Source of the DNA: Actinomycetaceae bacterium | GTDB lineage: Bacteria; Actinomycetota; Actinomycetes; Actinomycetales; Actinomycetaceae | Length of the DNA stretch: 64,000 bases | NCBI GenBank assembly: GCA_028724265.1 | Contig: JAQYDG010000004.1 | Location: forward strand, 248,001-312,000 | Direction of reading: 5' to 3' | Part shown: positions 17,711 through 26,677 of the stretch, one piece after another | Layout of the letters: every line of letters begins with the position of its first letter | Numbering within the stretch: the first letter of the stretch is position 1 | Made by a program: the position numbers and the translations under genes | The notes under the pieces: model-generated | What the model was told of the DNA's origin: nothing | The model's input: only the letters and a program-made list of their open reading frames with translations | Databases searched by the model: none

Positions 17711-19486
17711 TTATCCGCGCCGGCGCGATGGGTGATGCTGCGATGGATGATGGCGTAACGGGCGACGGCACGTGATCCGTATCCCAATCGCGGCAACCAC
17801 AGAGATACCCGCAAGAACCCACACTGCAATCGAACGCTGGCGAGCCGTGGAATCCGCGAACGTCACTCCCGAATAGATCGGCACCGCCTGCACACGTGAG
17901 GCTTCCTGAAACAGGCCACTGCTCACAAGCACAACCCCGCGCGCATCGACAACGCCGGAAATGCCTGCCGTCGATACTTGTGCGACTGAACGCCGATGCT
18001 CGATTGCGCGGAATCTGCTGATGGCGAACTGCTGCGCCGCCTCGCCAGAATAACCGAACACGTAGTTCGACGTTGGAACCACAATCAGATCAGCCCCCTG
18101 CGCACCCTGCGTGACGACGTCGTCGAAGGCAACTTCGAAACAAATAGGGGTCGCAACCCGAATCTGCCTTCCTGCTGCCGTAAGCTGCAGCTGCGCAGGC
18201 TTGGAGCCGGCAATCATATCCGGTTTAATCTGTTGGAATTGTGCGGAGATCTTCCCCATCACCTGCGGCATCGGGAGGTATTCGCCGAAGGGAACGGGAT
18301 GTTGCTTCGAATACAGTGAGCCCAGCGTCCCATCAGGCAGCCAGACGACGTAATCGTTGCGGCGAGTATCCCCGTCAAACTTCTGCGTCCCAAGCAGGAT
18401 AGGTACGTGCACCGATTCGGATGCTGCACGAATCAAAGACGCCGCATCGCGGTTGGTACGAAAATCGTCTTCCGATGCCGATTCCGGCCAGAGCACAAGG
18501 TCTGGCTTGTCCTGCGCAAGACGCACTGTAGCCTCCGAGAGCCGCCGCGTCACATCAAGGGAATGCTGAGCAAAATCCCTGGTCTGGATCATATGGCGTA
18601 ACTCGGAATCATTAGCAGCCGCTTGCTCCGCGACATTTGGTTGAACGATCGCCACATTGAGGCTCGATGTTGGTTCACCTGCATCGTTGAACACCCACGG
18701 GATGACGACAAGGACAAGCGCGATGCTCAACGCCGCGAGACTCGACGTGACCTGACCATGCGACAAACGGAAAATCCCCCAACCAACAGCGATGGAGACC
18801 ACAACCGCAGCGAAGGTGACGAGGGGTGTCGAGCCGAAGGGAGCGAGATACACGAGGGGCGAATCCACGAGGCTGAACGCGATCGACCCCCATGGAAGCC
18901 CGCCGAAGGGAATGCGGAAACGAAGAGTTTCCACACCGACGAACAACACGGCAGCGGCAAGCACCGAAACAATCAGCGACACGGTATGCACGTGCCTGTC
19001 AGTGCGTGTAGCTTGCCGAACCGGCATGAAAATCCACGACCACATCACACCGATGACCGCAGCAAATACAGCTTCGAGGCCGGCTAGCGCGATGCGAGCA
19101 GCCACGATTCCCGTCGCTACATACGCCCAGTCAAACGTCAGGTAGTAATAGGTCAAGCCCCACACAAAACCGTATGCACCTGCCGCCCACGCGCGCGCCC
19201 GCCACACTGCTAACCACAGGAAAGCAACACCAATAAAAACGAGGAACCACCAGCCATGCGGCTGCGCAGCCAGAGAAAGGCACGCACCGCCGAGCGCAGC
19301 GAGAACGAGCCGGTATGCTCCGCGCACAACGTTTTGATGATTCACGCGAGCATCCTGCTGTGTGCTCCGACTATTCTGACCCATCTCAGCCGTCCTTGCT
19401 GCTCCCTCTGCTGCATTGCTCTCACTGCTTGTGATGAGGCTACCAAGCCCGCTCCCAAAAGCGAAACAAGGCAAACAAAGACCCAT
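17711..19486 (-). CDS. lnt: Apolipoprotein N-acyltransferase
   Basis: 591 aa from ATG 19486, or 557 aa from ATG 19384, which has AAGGA 9 nt upstream and gives a more usual length. Adds the third acyl chain to lipoproteins in the membrane. Six to seven N-terminal TM segments (GGACLSLAAQPHGWWFLVFIG and following) precede a nitrilase domain with catalytic Glu in LVLWPESASED, Lys in YSKQHPVPFGEYLP and Cys in TPICFEVAFDD. A final TM (about 550-570) and a basic His/Arg tail end the protein. Base use is ordinary. Confidence 0.92.
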   Translation of the reverse strand: MGLCLPCFAFGSGLGSLITSSESNAAEGAARTAEMGQNSRSTQQDARVNHQNVVRGAYRLVLAALGGACLSLAAQPHGWWFLVFIGVAFLWLAVWRARAWAAGAYGFVWGLTYYYLTFDWAYVATGIVAARIALAGLEAVFAAVIGVMWSWIFMPVRQATRTDRHVHTVSLIVSVLAAAVLFVGVETLRFRIPFGGLPWGSIAFSLVDSPLVYLAPFGSTPLVTFAAVVVSIAVGWGIFRLSHGQVTSSLAALSIALVLVVIPWVFNDAGEPTSSLNVAIVQPNVAEQAAANDSELRHMIQTRDFAQHSLDVTRRLSEATVRLAQDKPDLVLWPESASEDDFRTNRDAASLIRAASESVHVPILLGTQKFDGDTRRNDYVVWLPDGTLGSLYSKQHPVPFGEYLPMPQVMGKISAQFQQIKPDMIAGSKPAQLQLTAAGRQIRVATPICFEVAFDDVVTQGAQGADLIVVPTSNYVFGYSGEAAQQFAISRFRAIEHRRSVAQVSTAGISGVVDARGVVLVSSGLFQEASRVQAVPIYSGVTFADSTARQRSIAVWVLAGISVVAAIGIRITCRRPLRHHPSQHHPSRRRG

Positions 19487-19556
19487 CTCTTCCCATTAGA
19501 CCGTGTGACATTCCGTCCACGTTGTGAATCGCGCGAATCGACGGCGCGTTTCGTCG

Positions 19557-19568
19557 TACACTTTTTTC
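19557..19568 (+). promoter_or_regulatory. -10 box for a leaderless start
   Basis: TACACT (19557-19562) followed by six bases TTTTTC and ATG 19569. No ribosome site exists upstream. This is the clearest of a series with the same spacing in this window. Confidence 0.6.
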
Positions 19569-20156
19569 ATGGCAGAAATATCAGGAGTCCCGAATACAGC
19601 AAGCGAAGCGACACCGGCAGCTGCGCCGTCGGAAATTGTCCATGAGACCCTTTCGTGGCCCGCATTTGGCGAGGCATCACGCTGGATTGCACAGGCGATC
19701 TGGGATTCTGGTTGGATGCCGGACTTGATCGTCGCTATTGCACGCGGTGGCTTGTTACCTGCTGGCGCCATTGCATACTCGCTCGGTGTAAAAGCAATCG
19801 GCACCATGAACGTCGAGTTCTATACGGGCATTGCGGAAACGAAGGACGAACCAGTGCTGATTCCTCCGCTGATGGATCCGTCAAGCCTGGAAGGCAAAAA
19901 GGTTCTGGTTGTTGACGATGTGGCTGACTCAGGGAAAACCCTCGAACTCGTTCTGAACATGATTCGTGAAAATGGTATTACTCAGCTTGACGGCGGCGAA
20001 CCCATCCGAGTTGCCGAGGCTCGATCCGCGACCATCTATTCCAAGCCGCGCACGGTTGTTGAGCCGGATTACGTGTGGAAGAGCACGGACGCATGGATTG
20101 ATTTCCCGTGGTCTACACTGCCCCCAGTGTCCGATCCAGACTCGACCGCGGCATAA
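19569..20156 (+). CDS. Phosphoribosyltransferase (purine type)
   Basis: 195 aa. The PRPP-binding motif VLVVDDVADSGKTLELV (about residues 113-129) and LIVAIARGGLLPAGAIAYSLG (PRPP pyrophosphate loop region) identify a type I phosphoribosyltransferase. ATG 19569 is chosen because a -10 box ends 6 nt before it. The frame reaches back to 19524, but that adds an Arg-rich stretch overlapping the promoter. It converges on an NCS2 nucleobase permease, which suggests xanthine, hypoxanthine or guanine salvage; the base is not decided by sequence. Confidence 0.88.
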   Translation: MAEISGVPNTASEATPAAAPSEIVHETLSWPAFGEASRWIAQAIWDSGWMPDLIVAIARGGLLPAGAIAYSLGVKAIGTMNVEFYTGIAETKDEPVLIPPLMDPSSLEGKKVLVVDDVADSGKTLELVLNMIRENGITQLDGGEPIRVAEARSATIYSKPRTVVEPDYVWKSTDAWIDFPWSTLPPVSDPDSTAA

Positions 20157-20215
20157 AACGAAACTCAGTGTCAGAATCGGGAGGAAGTTTCCTCTCAATT
20201 CCTCGCTTTGACGAC

Positions 20216-20243
20216 GTGGGATCCCCCTCATGGAGGATCCCAC
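20216..20243. terminator. Bidirectional terminator hairpin
   Basis: GTGGGATCC (20216-20224) pairs perfectly with GGATCCCAC (20235-20243) followed by TTT. It sits between convergent genes, 60 nt after the phosphoribosyltransferase stop. Confidence 0.75.
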
Positions 20244-20416
20244 TTTCAGTACCTCTGCGGACGTGTATCAGTCTCGGGAATGATGCCAGCCTGCACAGCG
20301 GATCTCGCCTCGTTGCCCCCCCCGGACTCGTAGAACACGGGTCTGGCAGACGAGGATCCAGCAGAACACACGCTCAGCGCACAGTAGGCTGCACGGATGG
20401 AAGGCCAGGCGAACGC

Positions 20417-21901
20417 CTAATCCTCGTGCTCCGCAACATCGTCCCGCGCTAAGCCGCCAAGAACCTGCTCATCTTTCCGATATTCGCGGTGCGGAGAGTG
20501 AATGTGAAAAAATACAATATTAAGCAGGATGGCCGTCAAAGCTCCGATGACCACACCAGCACCGAAAAATACCTGCGCCCATGCGGGGAACGCTTGGGCT
20601 ATATCAGGCTTGAACGTCACTAACATGGCCAAGCCGAGCGATGTCGTCACTATAACAGCATTGCGGTTGTCATTGATGTCTGCTTTCGCAATGGTCTGCA
20701 GACCCACATACGCCACATTCGCAAACAGCGCTAACGACGCTCCTCCCAGCACGGAGGAAGGGATCGAGTTGACGACCGCTCCAGCTTTCGGAAGCACACC
20801 AAGCAGAATCATCAACACCCCAGCGCCCGCAGCAATCCACCGCGATTTCACATGCGTCATACGCACCAGGCCTACATTCTGAGCAAACATTGTGTAAGGG
20901 AAGGAGTTCAACACGCCGCCGAGCAGGGTCGAGAGCCCATCAGCACGAATCGCCGCAGCAATATCCGCGCTTGTCACATCCTTACCAATAATCTCGCCGG
21001 TAGCATATACATCGCCCGTTGTTTCCAGCATAGTGATCAGCATGACGATGAGCATCGAAAGAATGCCTGTGAGTGTAAAAACAGGAACACCAAAGTGGAA
21101 CGGCGTGGTGATTCCAACAACGGAGGAAGTCGTAATCGCATGGGTTGCCACCGGATCCATATGGCCAGTCATCGCCGCCACAACGGTTCCGCCCACCAGG
21201 CCAATCAACACCGCTATCGAACCGAGAAAGCCTTTGAAAATTCGCTGAACAAGCACGATAACAAAGAGCGTTCCGAAACCGAACGCGAGATCAACCCCGG
21301 ACGGCACGCCCTCGGCGTGGTTGATGAAGTCGTTGGCAGACACAGCAAGGAGCGACGTTCCCATCACAAGGAGCACGGTTCCCGTCACAACGGGTGGGAA
21401 AAATATGAGGAGTTTTGCAAAATATGGTGCGGCCAAAAATGTCACAATACCCGCAACAATAATCGACCCGTAGATTGCAGGTAATCCTTCAACACCGCCC
21501 TTACCATTGGTTGCAACCATGCCGATCGCCACAATCGGGGCAACGGCCGTCGTCGTCACGCCCTGGATAACCGGCATACGCACACCAATTTTCTTCGTGA
21601 TGCCAATCGACTGAATCAACGTCGCGAGCCCACATGTAAAGAGGTCTGCGTTGATCAGGTGAATCGTTGTGGCCGCATCGAGGTGGAGTGACGAGGCAAT
21701 CAAAAGCGGAACGATCACCGCGCCAGCGTAGAACGCTAGGACGTGCTGAATCGAGAGCAACGCTAGCTTCCCGAGTGGGGGTACGTCATTGACGCCCTCC
21801 GCCTTGACGCCCTTCGTCGATTTGTTCCCCAGGCGTTTGCCCTCTTGACCCTCAAGGGTCTTATTCGCTTCGATACGTGCAGCATTCTCGTTGTTTTCCA
21901 C
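20417..21901 (-). CDS. NCS2 family purine (xanthine/uric acid type) permease
   Basis: 494 aa, 12-14 TM. ALLSIQHVLAFYAGAVIVPLLI is the first-TM signature of the NCS2 purine branch (His/Gln of QH), followed by MPVIQGVTTTAVAPIVAIG. A later segment GGVLNSFPYTMFAQNVGLVRMT carries the conserved NxGxxxxT motif. A 45-residue charged N-terminus precedes TM1. GTG 21901 has no ribosome site; GATAAT (21913-21908, minus strand) ends 6 nt before it, so the mRNA is probably leaderless. Likely pairs functionally with the phosphoribosyltransferase. Confidence 0.92.
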   Translation of the reverse strand: MENNENAARIEANKTLEGQEGKRLGNKSTKGVKAEGVNDVPPLGKLALLSIQHVLAFYAGAVIVPLLIASSLHLDAATTIHLINADLFTCGLATLIQSIGITKKIGVRMPVIQGVTTTAVAPIVAIGMVATNGKGGVEGLPAIYGSIIVAGIVTFLAAPYFAKLLIFFPPVVTGTVLLVMGTSLLAVSANDFINHAEGVPSGVDLAFGFGTLFVIVLVQRIFKGFLGSIAVLIGLVGGTVVAAMTGHMDPVATHAITTSSVVGITTPFHFGVPVFTLTGILSMLIVMLITMLETTGDVYATGEIIGKDVTSADIAAAIRADGLSTLLGGVLNSFPYTMFAQNVGLVRMTHVKSRWIAAGAGVLMILLGVLPKAGAVVNSIPSSVLGGASLALFANVAYVGLQTIAKADINDNRNAVIVTTSLGLAMLVTFKPDIAQAFPAWAQVFFGAGVVIGALTAILLNIVFFHIHSPHREYRKDEQVLGGLARDDVAEHED

Positions 21902-21996
21902 GCGTTAATTATCGACGCGGAAACATAACGCCTGCCGCACGACCACCATATGGACAGCGGATTTCGTCACAGAAGCTCTGCAGATGGGTGCACGTG

Positions 21997-22632
21997 CTAC
22001 CGAGGCACACGCCTCGACCCACGGACGCTGGTAGCGAGGATCGTCAGAACACCTCCCACCACACAGTACACTGCAACAGGCCATGTCCACTCCGTCGCGC
22101 TGAGCACATCCCAGTCTTGCATTGTATCGGGCATGAATCCGATCATTTCTACGAGGGCAAAATATATGATGACGGCAATTGCCCACGGAAAGCGTACTGG
22201 GCAAAAACGCTGAACGACCAGCGAACATCCAAAGATAAAAGCAAAGGTCGCTGCCCACGCCGGAGGATACGGCAGACGCCGAACCCACTCCAGCGCACAA
22301 AACAGACCCGATCCTGCGACGAGTGTCACGAATGCTGCGTGCCGACTAACGCGCCGCAAAATACCTGTATCTGCACTGTCGAAGTCTGTTCGCACACTCA
22401 GGCTATTCACAAAAACTCCCGCACACACTGCCTCTGCAAGTGATCGAAATGGTATTTGAACGAATCCACCGAAGATGGGTAGAGCCACGGACAGCGTAGA
22501 GAACAGCAGCAAGAAAATAACGACAGCACCCGTCAGCACGCACGCCTTGGTGAGCTCATGAGTCTTCCAGTACAGCTGAAGAAAGCCAGGGGCAACCTGA
22601 TACGGTTCGTCGCTCCTCCAATGAGTTCCCAA
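21997..22632 (-). CDS. Multi-pass membrane protein, unknown
   Basis: 211 aa with about six hydrophobic segments (ACVLTGAVVIFLLLFSTLSV, SLAEAVCAGVFVNSL, HAAFVTLVAGSGLFCAL, WAATFAFIFGCSLVV, FPWAIAVIIYFALVEMIG, WPVAVYCVVGGVLTILA). Start is TTG 22632 with GGAGG about 11 nt upstream. It lies 189 nt downstream of the ABC permease gene on the same strand and may belong to that transporter unit. Not recognised. Confidence 0.72.
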   Translation of the reverse strand: MGTHWRSDEPYQVAPGFLQLYWKTHELTKACVLTGAVVIFLLLFSTLSVALPIFGGFVQIPFRSLAEAVCAGVFVNSLSVRTDFDSADTGILRRVSRHAAFVTLVAGSGLFCALEWVRRLPYPPAWAATFAFIFGCSLVVQRFCPVRFPWAIAVIIYFALVEMIGFMPDTMQDWDVLSATEWTWPVAVYCVVGGVLTILATSVRGSRRVPR

Positions 22633-22821
22633 CAGAATATCCCCCCTCCTTCTCGTACTCGGCCATCGCGTTATGAATGTCCTATCTGACTTATCGGACT
22701 ATTCCGCGATAGATCCCTGCAGACGAGATCCGGTATTAATCGCGTCGCGGCATTCTCGTTTCCGGTTTTCCACCTTTATCCGATTCGCTAGCTTTATTCT
22801 TTTACTAACCTTGTTCCTTCC

Positions 22822-24111
22822 TTATTCTTTGACTGGAATACCTTGCCCGAGCGCTGCCAGCGCATCTAACTGCTGACGAACCCACTGACGCTGTTGGTCG
22901 AAGGGCTGGGCTGCTATCTGCCGAATCATCTTCATATCCACATCAGGACCGCCGGAAAGCGGCGAATCCGCACCAGCATGAATCGTCACATCTGCCCACG
23001 CCTGAAGCATCCACAAGTGGCGATAGTAATCGTCCGTCGTCTCGTCAGGCGGAATGATTCCATCAGTCATCTGAGCAACCACGTTTATCGCCCAGTCTGA
23101 AGAGGCGAACCACGTTGAACCGCCGTCAATGTTGAAGGGTGCGGAGGAGGCATCCTTCGGATCCGCAAGTCCTTGTTCCATGAAGCGGTCAGGAACCTCA
23201 AGGCCATATTCCGATAGACGATGCATATTGCGCGAAAGAACCTCAAGTTCCGGCATGTACTTACGATTATCAGGCCATACACAGATGCGCGGCGAGGTGT
23301 GAGTACATAAAGCTTCAGCGCCACCCTGCCTTTCCTGAACAAACGGCGGCATCAATACGAGGGTCGGGATCAATGCGACAACGAACGCAGCCGAAAGCAC
23401 AAGGCTTACCACAGCATAATGCCGAGGCAGCCAATGCCGGGAAACCAGCGGAGCAACACCGCCATAGTACGATGCTGCCAGCAGAATGAGGAGAGTAAAG
23501 ATCGCGAGTACTGACACCTTTCCGATATTGAGCACGGAATGAGGGTACCCAGAAGTGACGTTAATACTGTCCTTGCGGCCGTTCCAGTTGACTTGGAGAA
23601 TAATAAATGTGATGAGGAATGCACATACGCTACTGAACCAGCCGGAGAGCAGTGCTCCACAGATGCTCCCTATCGTTACACAGATCAGTACTTCCACAAT
23701 GCCCAATACCACGTAACTCACCGGAAGAAAACCCACCGAGTTGACGCGGAACGTGACAACACTCGCGACCGCAAGACCAACACCGTATGGAATAAGTGCA
23801 ATCCCGAAAAAGCGCAAAGAACTCATAAAATAATATCGAGAGGGTGGCGTACTCAGAGCAGACATCAACAATTGCGCACGCCGAAAGTTTGATGCGCGAT
23901 ACGCCCAGTAACAAGCGAGAATCGGGCCGCTCACAACCAGCGGAACCTGGGACACAACCGCTGTGCGCGACCAGATTCCAACCCATGACGGCGGATTATG
24001 CATAAAAATAAGAATCACATTTATTATGCCACACAGAATAATTGTCCCAATCAAGACACGGTGTTGAACCAGGCGCAAGGACAACGTGTGTATGCGCGTT
24101 CCACTCATCAT
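22822..24111 (-). CDS. ABC-2-like membrane permease subunit
   Basis: 429 aa. Six or so TM segments in the first 250 residues (TIILCGIINVILIFM ... AVVSLVLSAAFVVALIPTLV), then a soluble C-terminal region of about 170 residues without recognised motifs (TSPRICVWPDNRKYMPELEV...). ATG 24111 overlaps the TGA of the ATPase gene (ATGA), so the two form one transporter. Substrate unknown; efflux or peptide export is possible. Confidence 0.75.
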   Translation of the reverse strand: MMSGTRIHTLSLRLVQHRVLIGTIILCGIINVILIFMHNPPSWVGIWSRTAVVSQVPLVVSGPILACYWAYRASNFRRAQLLMSALSTPPSRYYFMSSLRFFGIALIPYGVGLAVASVVTFRVNSVGFLPVSYVVLGIVEVLICVTIGSICGALLSGWFSSVCAFLITFIILQVNWNGRKDSINVTSGYPHSVLNIGKVSVLAIFTLLILLAASYYGGVAPLVSRHWLPRHYAVVSLVLSAAFVVALIPTLVLMPPFVQERQGGAEALCTHTSPRICVWPDNRKYMPELEVLSRNMHRLSEYGLEVPDRFMEQGLADPKDASSAPFNIDGGSTWFASSDWAINVVAQMTDGIIPPDETTDDYYRHLWMLQAWADVTIHAGADSPLSGGPDVDMKMIRQIAAQPFDQQRQWVRQQLDALAALGQGIPVKE

Positions 24112-24879
24112 ACCGTCGATTCCCGAGTGACAGCGAGGTAGCCTCTTTCAAGCGGCGAATCCCCAAGGCTTTTTCCTTGGCCTTCACGAGCGAGGCCTTC
24201 TACACTGCCTGCAAACAGCTTCCGCCCATCATTAATTACCGTCACGCTATCTGCGATCACAGCCACATCCTCGACGATATGAGTCGAAAGGATAATCGTT
24301 GTATCACGATATTCTCTCAGCACCTCTTTGAACGCATAACGCTGTGCAGGATCAAGCCCAACAGTCGGCTCATCGAGAAGCAGAAGTGTAGGTGATCCCA
24401 CGATCGCAGCGGCGAGCCCCGCGCGCTGCCTCATACCGCCGGAGAGCTTGGAGATCCGTGACGAGGTCCGGGCTGAAAGCTCTACCTTATCCAGCGCTTC
24501 ACGAGCGAGACGTCGCACGTCTTTGCGATGGTATCCCCCTCAATTGCGCAACATAAGCGACCAGTTCGAATACCGTCATCTGCCCGACATGCGCAAAACC
24601 TTGAGGCATATACCCAATCGACGGGCGAACTTTCAGTGCGTCAGTAAACGAATTGACCTCGACGCCTGCAACTGTCACACTCCCCTGCTGAGGAGTCAGC
24701 TCTGTTGCCAGAAGACGAAGCAAGGTTGATTTGCCAGCGCCGTTTGGGCCACGCAATCCGTGGATGCCCGACCCAAACGAAGCTGAAAAATCATCGAAAA
24801 CTGGCGTCTTGCCATGCCGAAACGACACGTGATCCAGGCGAGTTTCACCACTCACGTGATGCGATGATTGCGATTCCAC
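24108..24879 (-). pseudogene. ABC transporter ATPase split by a single-base indel in a homopolymer
   Basis: N-terminal frame (24879 down to about 24540): Walker A GLRGPNGAGKSTLLRLLA and the Q-loop region SIGYMPQGF. C-terminal frame (to 24108): signature KLSGGMRQRAGLAAAI, Walker B TLLLLDEPTVGLDP, and the switch STHIVED. The frames join if the five-C run at 24535-24539 (plus strand) had four C, giving LRGYHRKDVRRLAREAL. All catalytic motifs are intact, so this is a very recent mutation, a phase-variable tract or a sequencing error. GTG 24879 is favoured by AGGAAAAG 8 nt upstream over ATG 24921. The stop overlaps the permease start. Confidence 0.85.
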
Positions 24880-25069
24880 AAGTGTTCTTTTCCTGAGACA
24901 TTCGATAGAGCATTGAATCACACGACAGCGAATGATTCTGCGCCTCCCAGTATGCCGCCACGGCTGAACACATGCAACTAGAGAGCCTTGACTAAAAGCA
25001 ATGCCGGCGCGGCTTCATGCTTGCAGTTCGCATTTCATCTTTCAATTGCGTACAATTGATCGGGTTGCA

Positions 25070-25142
25070 CGGGGTATGGCGCAGTTGGTAGCGCGCCCGC
25101 TTTGGGAGCGGGAGGCCGTGGGTTCAAGTCCCGCTACCCCGA
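25070..25142 (+). tRNA. tRNA-Pro (TGG anticodon)
   Basis: Acceptor arms CGGGGTA (25070-25076) and TACCCCG (25135-25141), discriminator A, anticodon loop CTTTGGG giving UGG, and T-loop GGTTCAAGTCC. CCA is not encoded. A -10 box TACAAT lies at 25051-25056. Confidence 0.96.
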
Positions 25143-25306
25143 CGCATGGGACGTTCGCTTGTGCATACGCTGGTGTCTTGTATCAGTAGCGCTGCTTCAA
25201 GCGGATGAACCAGGAACAGCCCAGCCACGTCAGCGACTGTAGCTATTCCTCGTCCCAATGCGGTACACTATCGTTATCGCTAACGCGGTGTACTGCGCAA
25301 AGCAGT

Positions 25307-25380
25307 GCGGATGTAGCTCAATGGTAGAGCCTTAGCCTTCCAAGCTAATTACGCGGGTTCGATTCCCGTCATCCGCTCCA
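25307..25380 (+). tRNA. tRNA-Gly (TCC anticodon), CCA encoded
   Basis: Acceptor arms GCGGATG (25307-25313) and CATCCGC (25370-25376), discriminator T, CCA at 25378-25380. Anticodon loop CTTCCAA gives UCC, reading GGA/GGG. T-arm GGGTTCGATTCCC. TACACT at 25263-25268 could be its -10 box. The 3' end abuts an accessory island and is overlapped by an antisense ORF, as at a tRNA integration site. Confidence 0.95.
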
Positions 25381-25611
25381 CTTAGACGTCGATAATGATA
25401 AACGCTTGTTTGCGTTAGCGAGTGCAGCGTAATCAACCGCCTGCTTACGGGCGACCGTTTTCCGGTATTTCGCGTCCCATGGGATGTACTGGGCTTGGCA
25501 AATGTCTTGGTCTTGCGCCACTCGCTGGTTTCGGGCGATTAACTCATCGATTTCGTCAGTGAGGCTACGAATCTTCTCACCGCGAGAAGCGGCTTCCGCC
25601 TCGAGACTGGT
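25369..25611 (-). pseudogene. Truncated ORF, possibly serine-recombinase coiled-coil end
   Basis: An open frame of 80 codons enters from the IS remnant at 25611 and stops at TGA 25371-25369 inside the tRNA-Gly gene. It reads TSLEAEAASRGEKIRSLTDE, IDELIARNQRVAQDQD, QYIPWDAKYRKTVARK. This is a charged helical region resembling the C-terminal coiled coil of large serine recombinases (N.RVAQDQ...Y pattern, from memory). Its 5' part is lost at the IS end, so it has no start codon. A recombinase next to a tRNA end would fit an integrated element; a different protein is possible. Confidence 0.5.
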
Positions 25612-26221
25612 TGAAATGGTCGTTGCTTCCTGGACCCTTTGCCTTGTTTTCTATTATCGCTGGCAGTGATTGTTGCTACCAATATCTGTTCTCAACTTCT
25701 TGTGGTATGTGATAGTCAAGAGCTCGGTACACGCGTTTGACATTCCACCAGCTCACCCATTCACAGGCGGCGATTTCGACCCCGAGTACATCCACCCACC
25801 AACGTGTGTGGATGATCTCGTTCTTATACGAGCCGTTCACATCCTCAGCCGATGTCAGCAACCCACAACTGATTCGGAGCCAGCACCCTGAAATTACGCT
25901 GAACCAGACCCGGGCGAGTATCAACATTCCTGCTCTTACGTGTCGCCACTGGGGTCTTGCCTTTGCGCTTACCCTTCACGCCAGCCAGAACCATGATCCG
26001 CCAAGTCTGCTCACGCCCAATCTCAATATCACGGCGTTTAAGCGCGTACCACATTTTGCGCACCCCGTATGCTCGCACGCGCTCACGATCGAGCATTCCT
26101 GAACACTGATCCGATCCTCGACCAAACGAACCACTCGACCCTTCGCTTCCTCATCAAAAATCTTAAACATAACCCAAATCCCCCCCATCCACTCAAACAG
26201 AAGAAAACCAGAACCATTTCA
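25612..26221 (-). mobile_element. IS3-family remnant, copy 1 (610 bp, multiply deleted)
   Basis: Ends: TGAAATGGTCGTTGCTTCCT on the left and, read inwards on the other strand, TGAAATGGTTCTGGTTTTCT on the right, an imperfect inverted repeat with 5'-TG/CA-3' termini. Inside on the minus strand: the start of orfA (MFKIFDEEAKGRVVRLVED), then an orfB piece with GVRKMWYALKRRDIEIGREQ and the first catalytic Asp region LAPNQLWVADI, then out of frame the orfB end AEDVNGSYKNEIIH...YHIPQEVENRYW. The middle of the DDE core is missing. No target duplication is evident. Confidence 0.85.
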
Positions 26222-26417
26222 CCTACTAGGGTGTGACGACCGGTCGGAAGTGGGAACGGCTCGAAACCTACGTCGGCAAATTTCACGGCTGATTCAATTT
26301 CAAATTGAGAATCCAAATAGAAGGATATCGAGGTTCAATGCTTTGTTTTAGAACTCGTACGCTAACCTGTGACGTAAGTTCATGCATCTGGACGAGTTTT
26401 CCAGTATCGCGAACGAC
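26222..26417. other. Spacer between IS copy 1 and the 26418 hairpin
   Basis: A minus-strand frame (26316 to the IS end) gives SQFEIESAVKFADVGFEPFP and reads into the IS. It could be the 5' part of an interrupted gene, but start and identity are unclear. Confidence 0.3.
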
Positions 26418-26469
26418 GGGGTTCTCTTTAGAATGAACCAACTGTTCAATCTATTCTAAAGAGAACCCC
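26418..26469 (-). terminator. Perfect 17-bp hairpin closing the 26.5-26.9 kb cassette
   Basis: GGGGTTCTCTTTAGAAT (26418-26434) and ATTCTAAAGAGAACCCC (26453-26469) are perfect inverted repeats around an 18-nt loop, 24 nt after the stop of the small membrane gene. No T-tract follows on either side; the A/T-rich inner half of the stem is unusual. Confidence 0.65.
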
Positions 26470-26493
26470 GATCACCCAAACAGGAGGCTGCTT

Positions 26494-26661
26494 CTATTTA
26501 TCTTCTTTTCGAAGGAGGTTGATAAAATCTGGCAACAACAAGAACAAAGAAGCAACCAAAGCGACCCACCAATAGTCCCAACTATGTGAGATCTTCGTCG
26601 TTAACAGCAGCAAAACGAAGAAAACAATGACGAGATCCCGTACAAAACGTACCCACTTCAT
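26494..26661 (-). CDS. 55-residue membrane protein, candidate immunity partner (cassette a)
   Basis: MKWVRFVRDLVIVFFVLLLL, then TTKISHSWDYWWVALVASLF and LLLPDFINLLRKEDK. Two TM helices with a basic N-terminus and charged C-terminus, typical of tiny immunity or accessory proteins. ATG 26661 has AGGGGGTG about 9 nt upstream and lies 16 nt after the stop of the secreted-peptide gene. It is followed by the 17-bp hairpin, so the two genes form one transcript. Not recognised; a role in immunity or export is inferred only from the arrangement. Confidence 0.65.
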   Translation of the reverse strand: MKWVRFVRDLVIVFFVLLLLTTKISHSWDYWWVALVASLFLLLPDFINLLRKEDK

Positions 26662-26677
26662 CACAAGAAACACCCCC

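Noticed and set aside
25143..25306. Third tRNA between tRNA-Pro and tRNA-Gly
   Set aside because: No acceptor/T-arm pairing could be drawn.
26083..26316. 77-aa ORF reading into IS copy 1
   Set aside because: Half of it is IS sequence in a non-native frame, with no ribosome site and no recognised motif.
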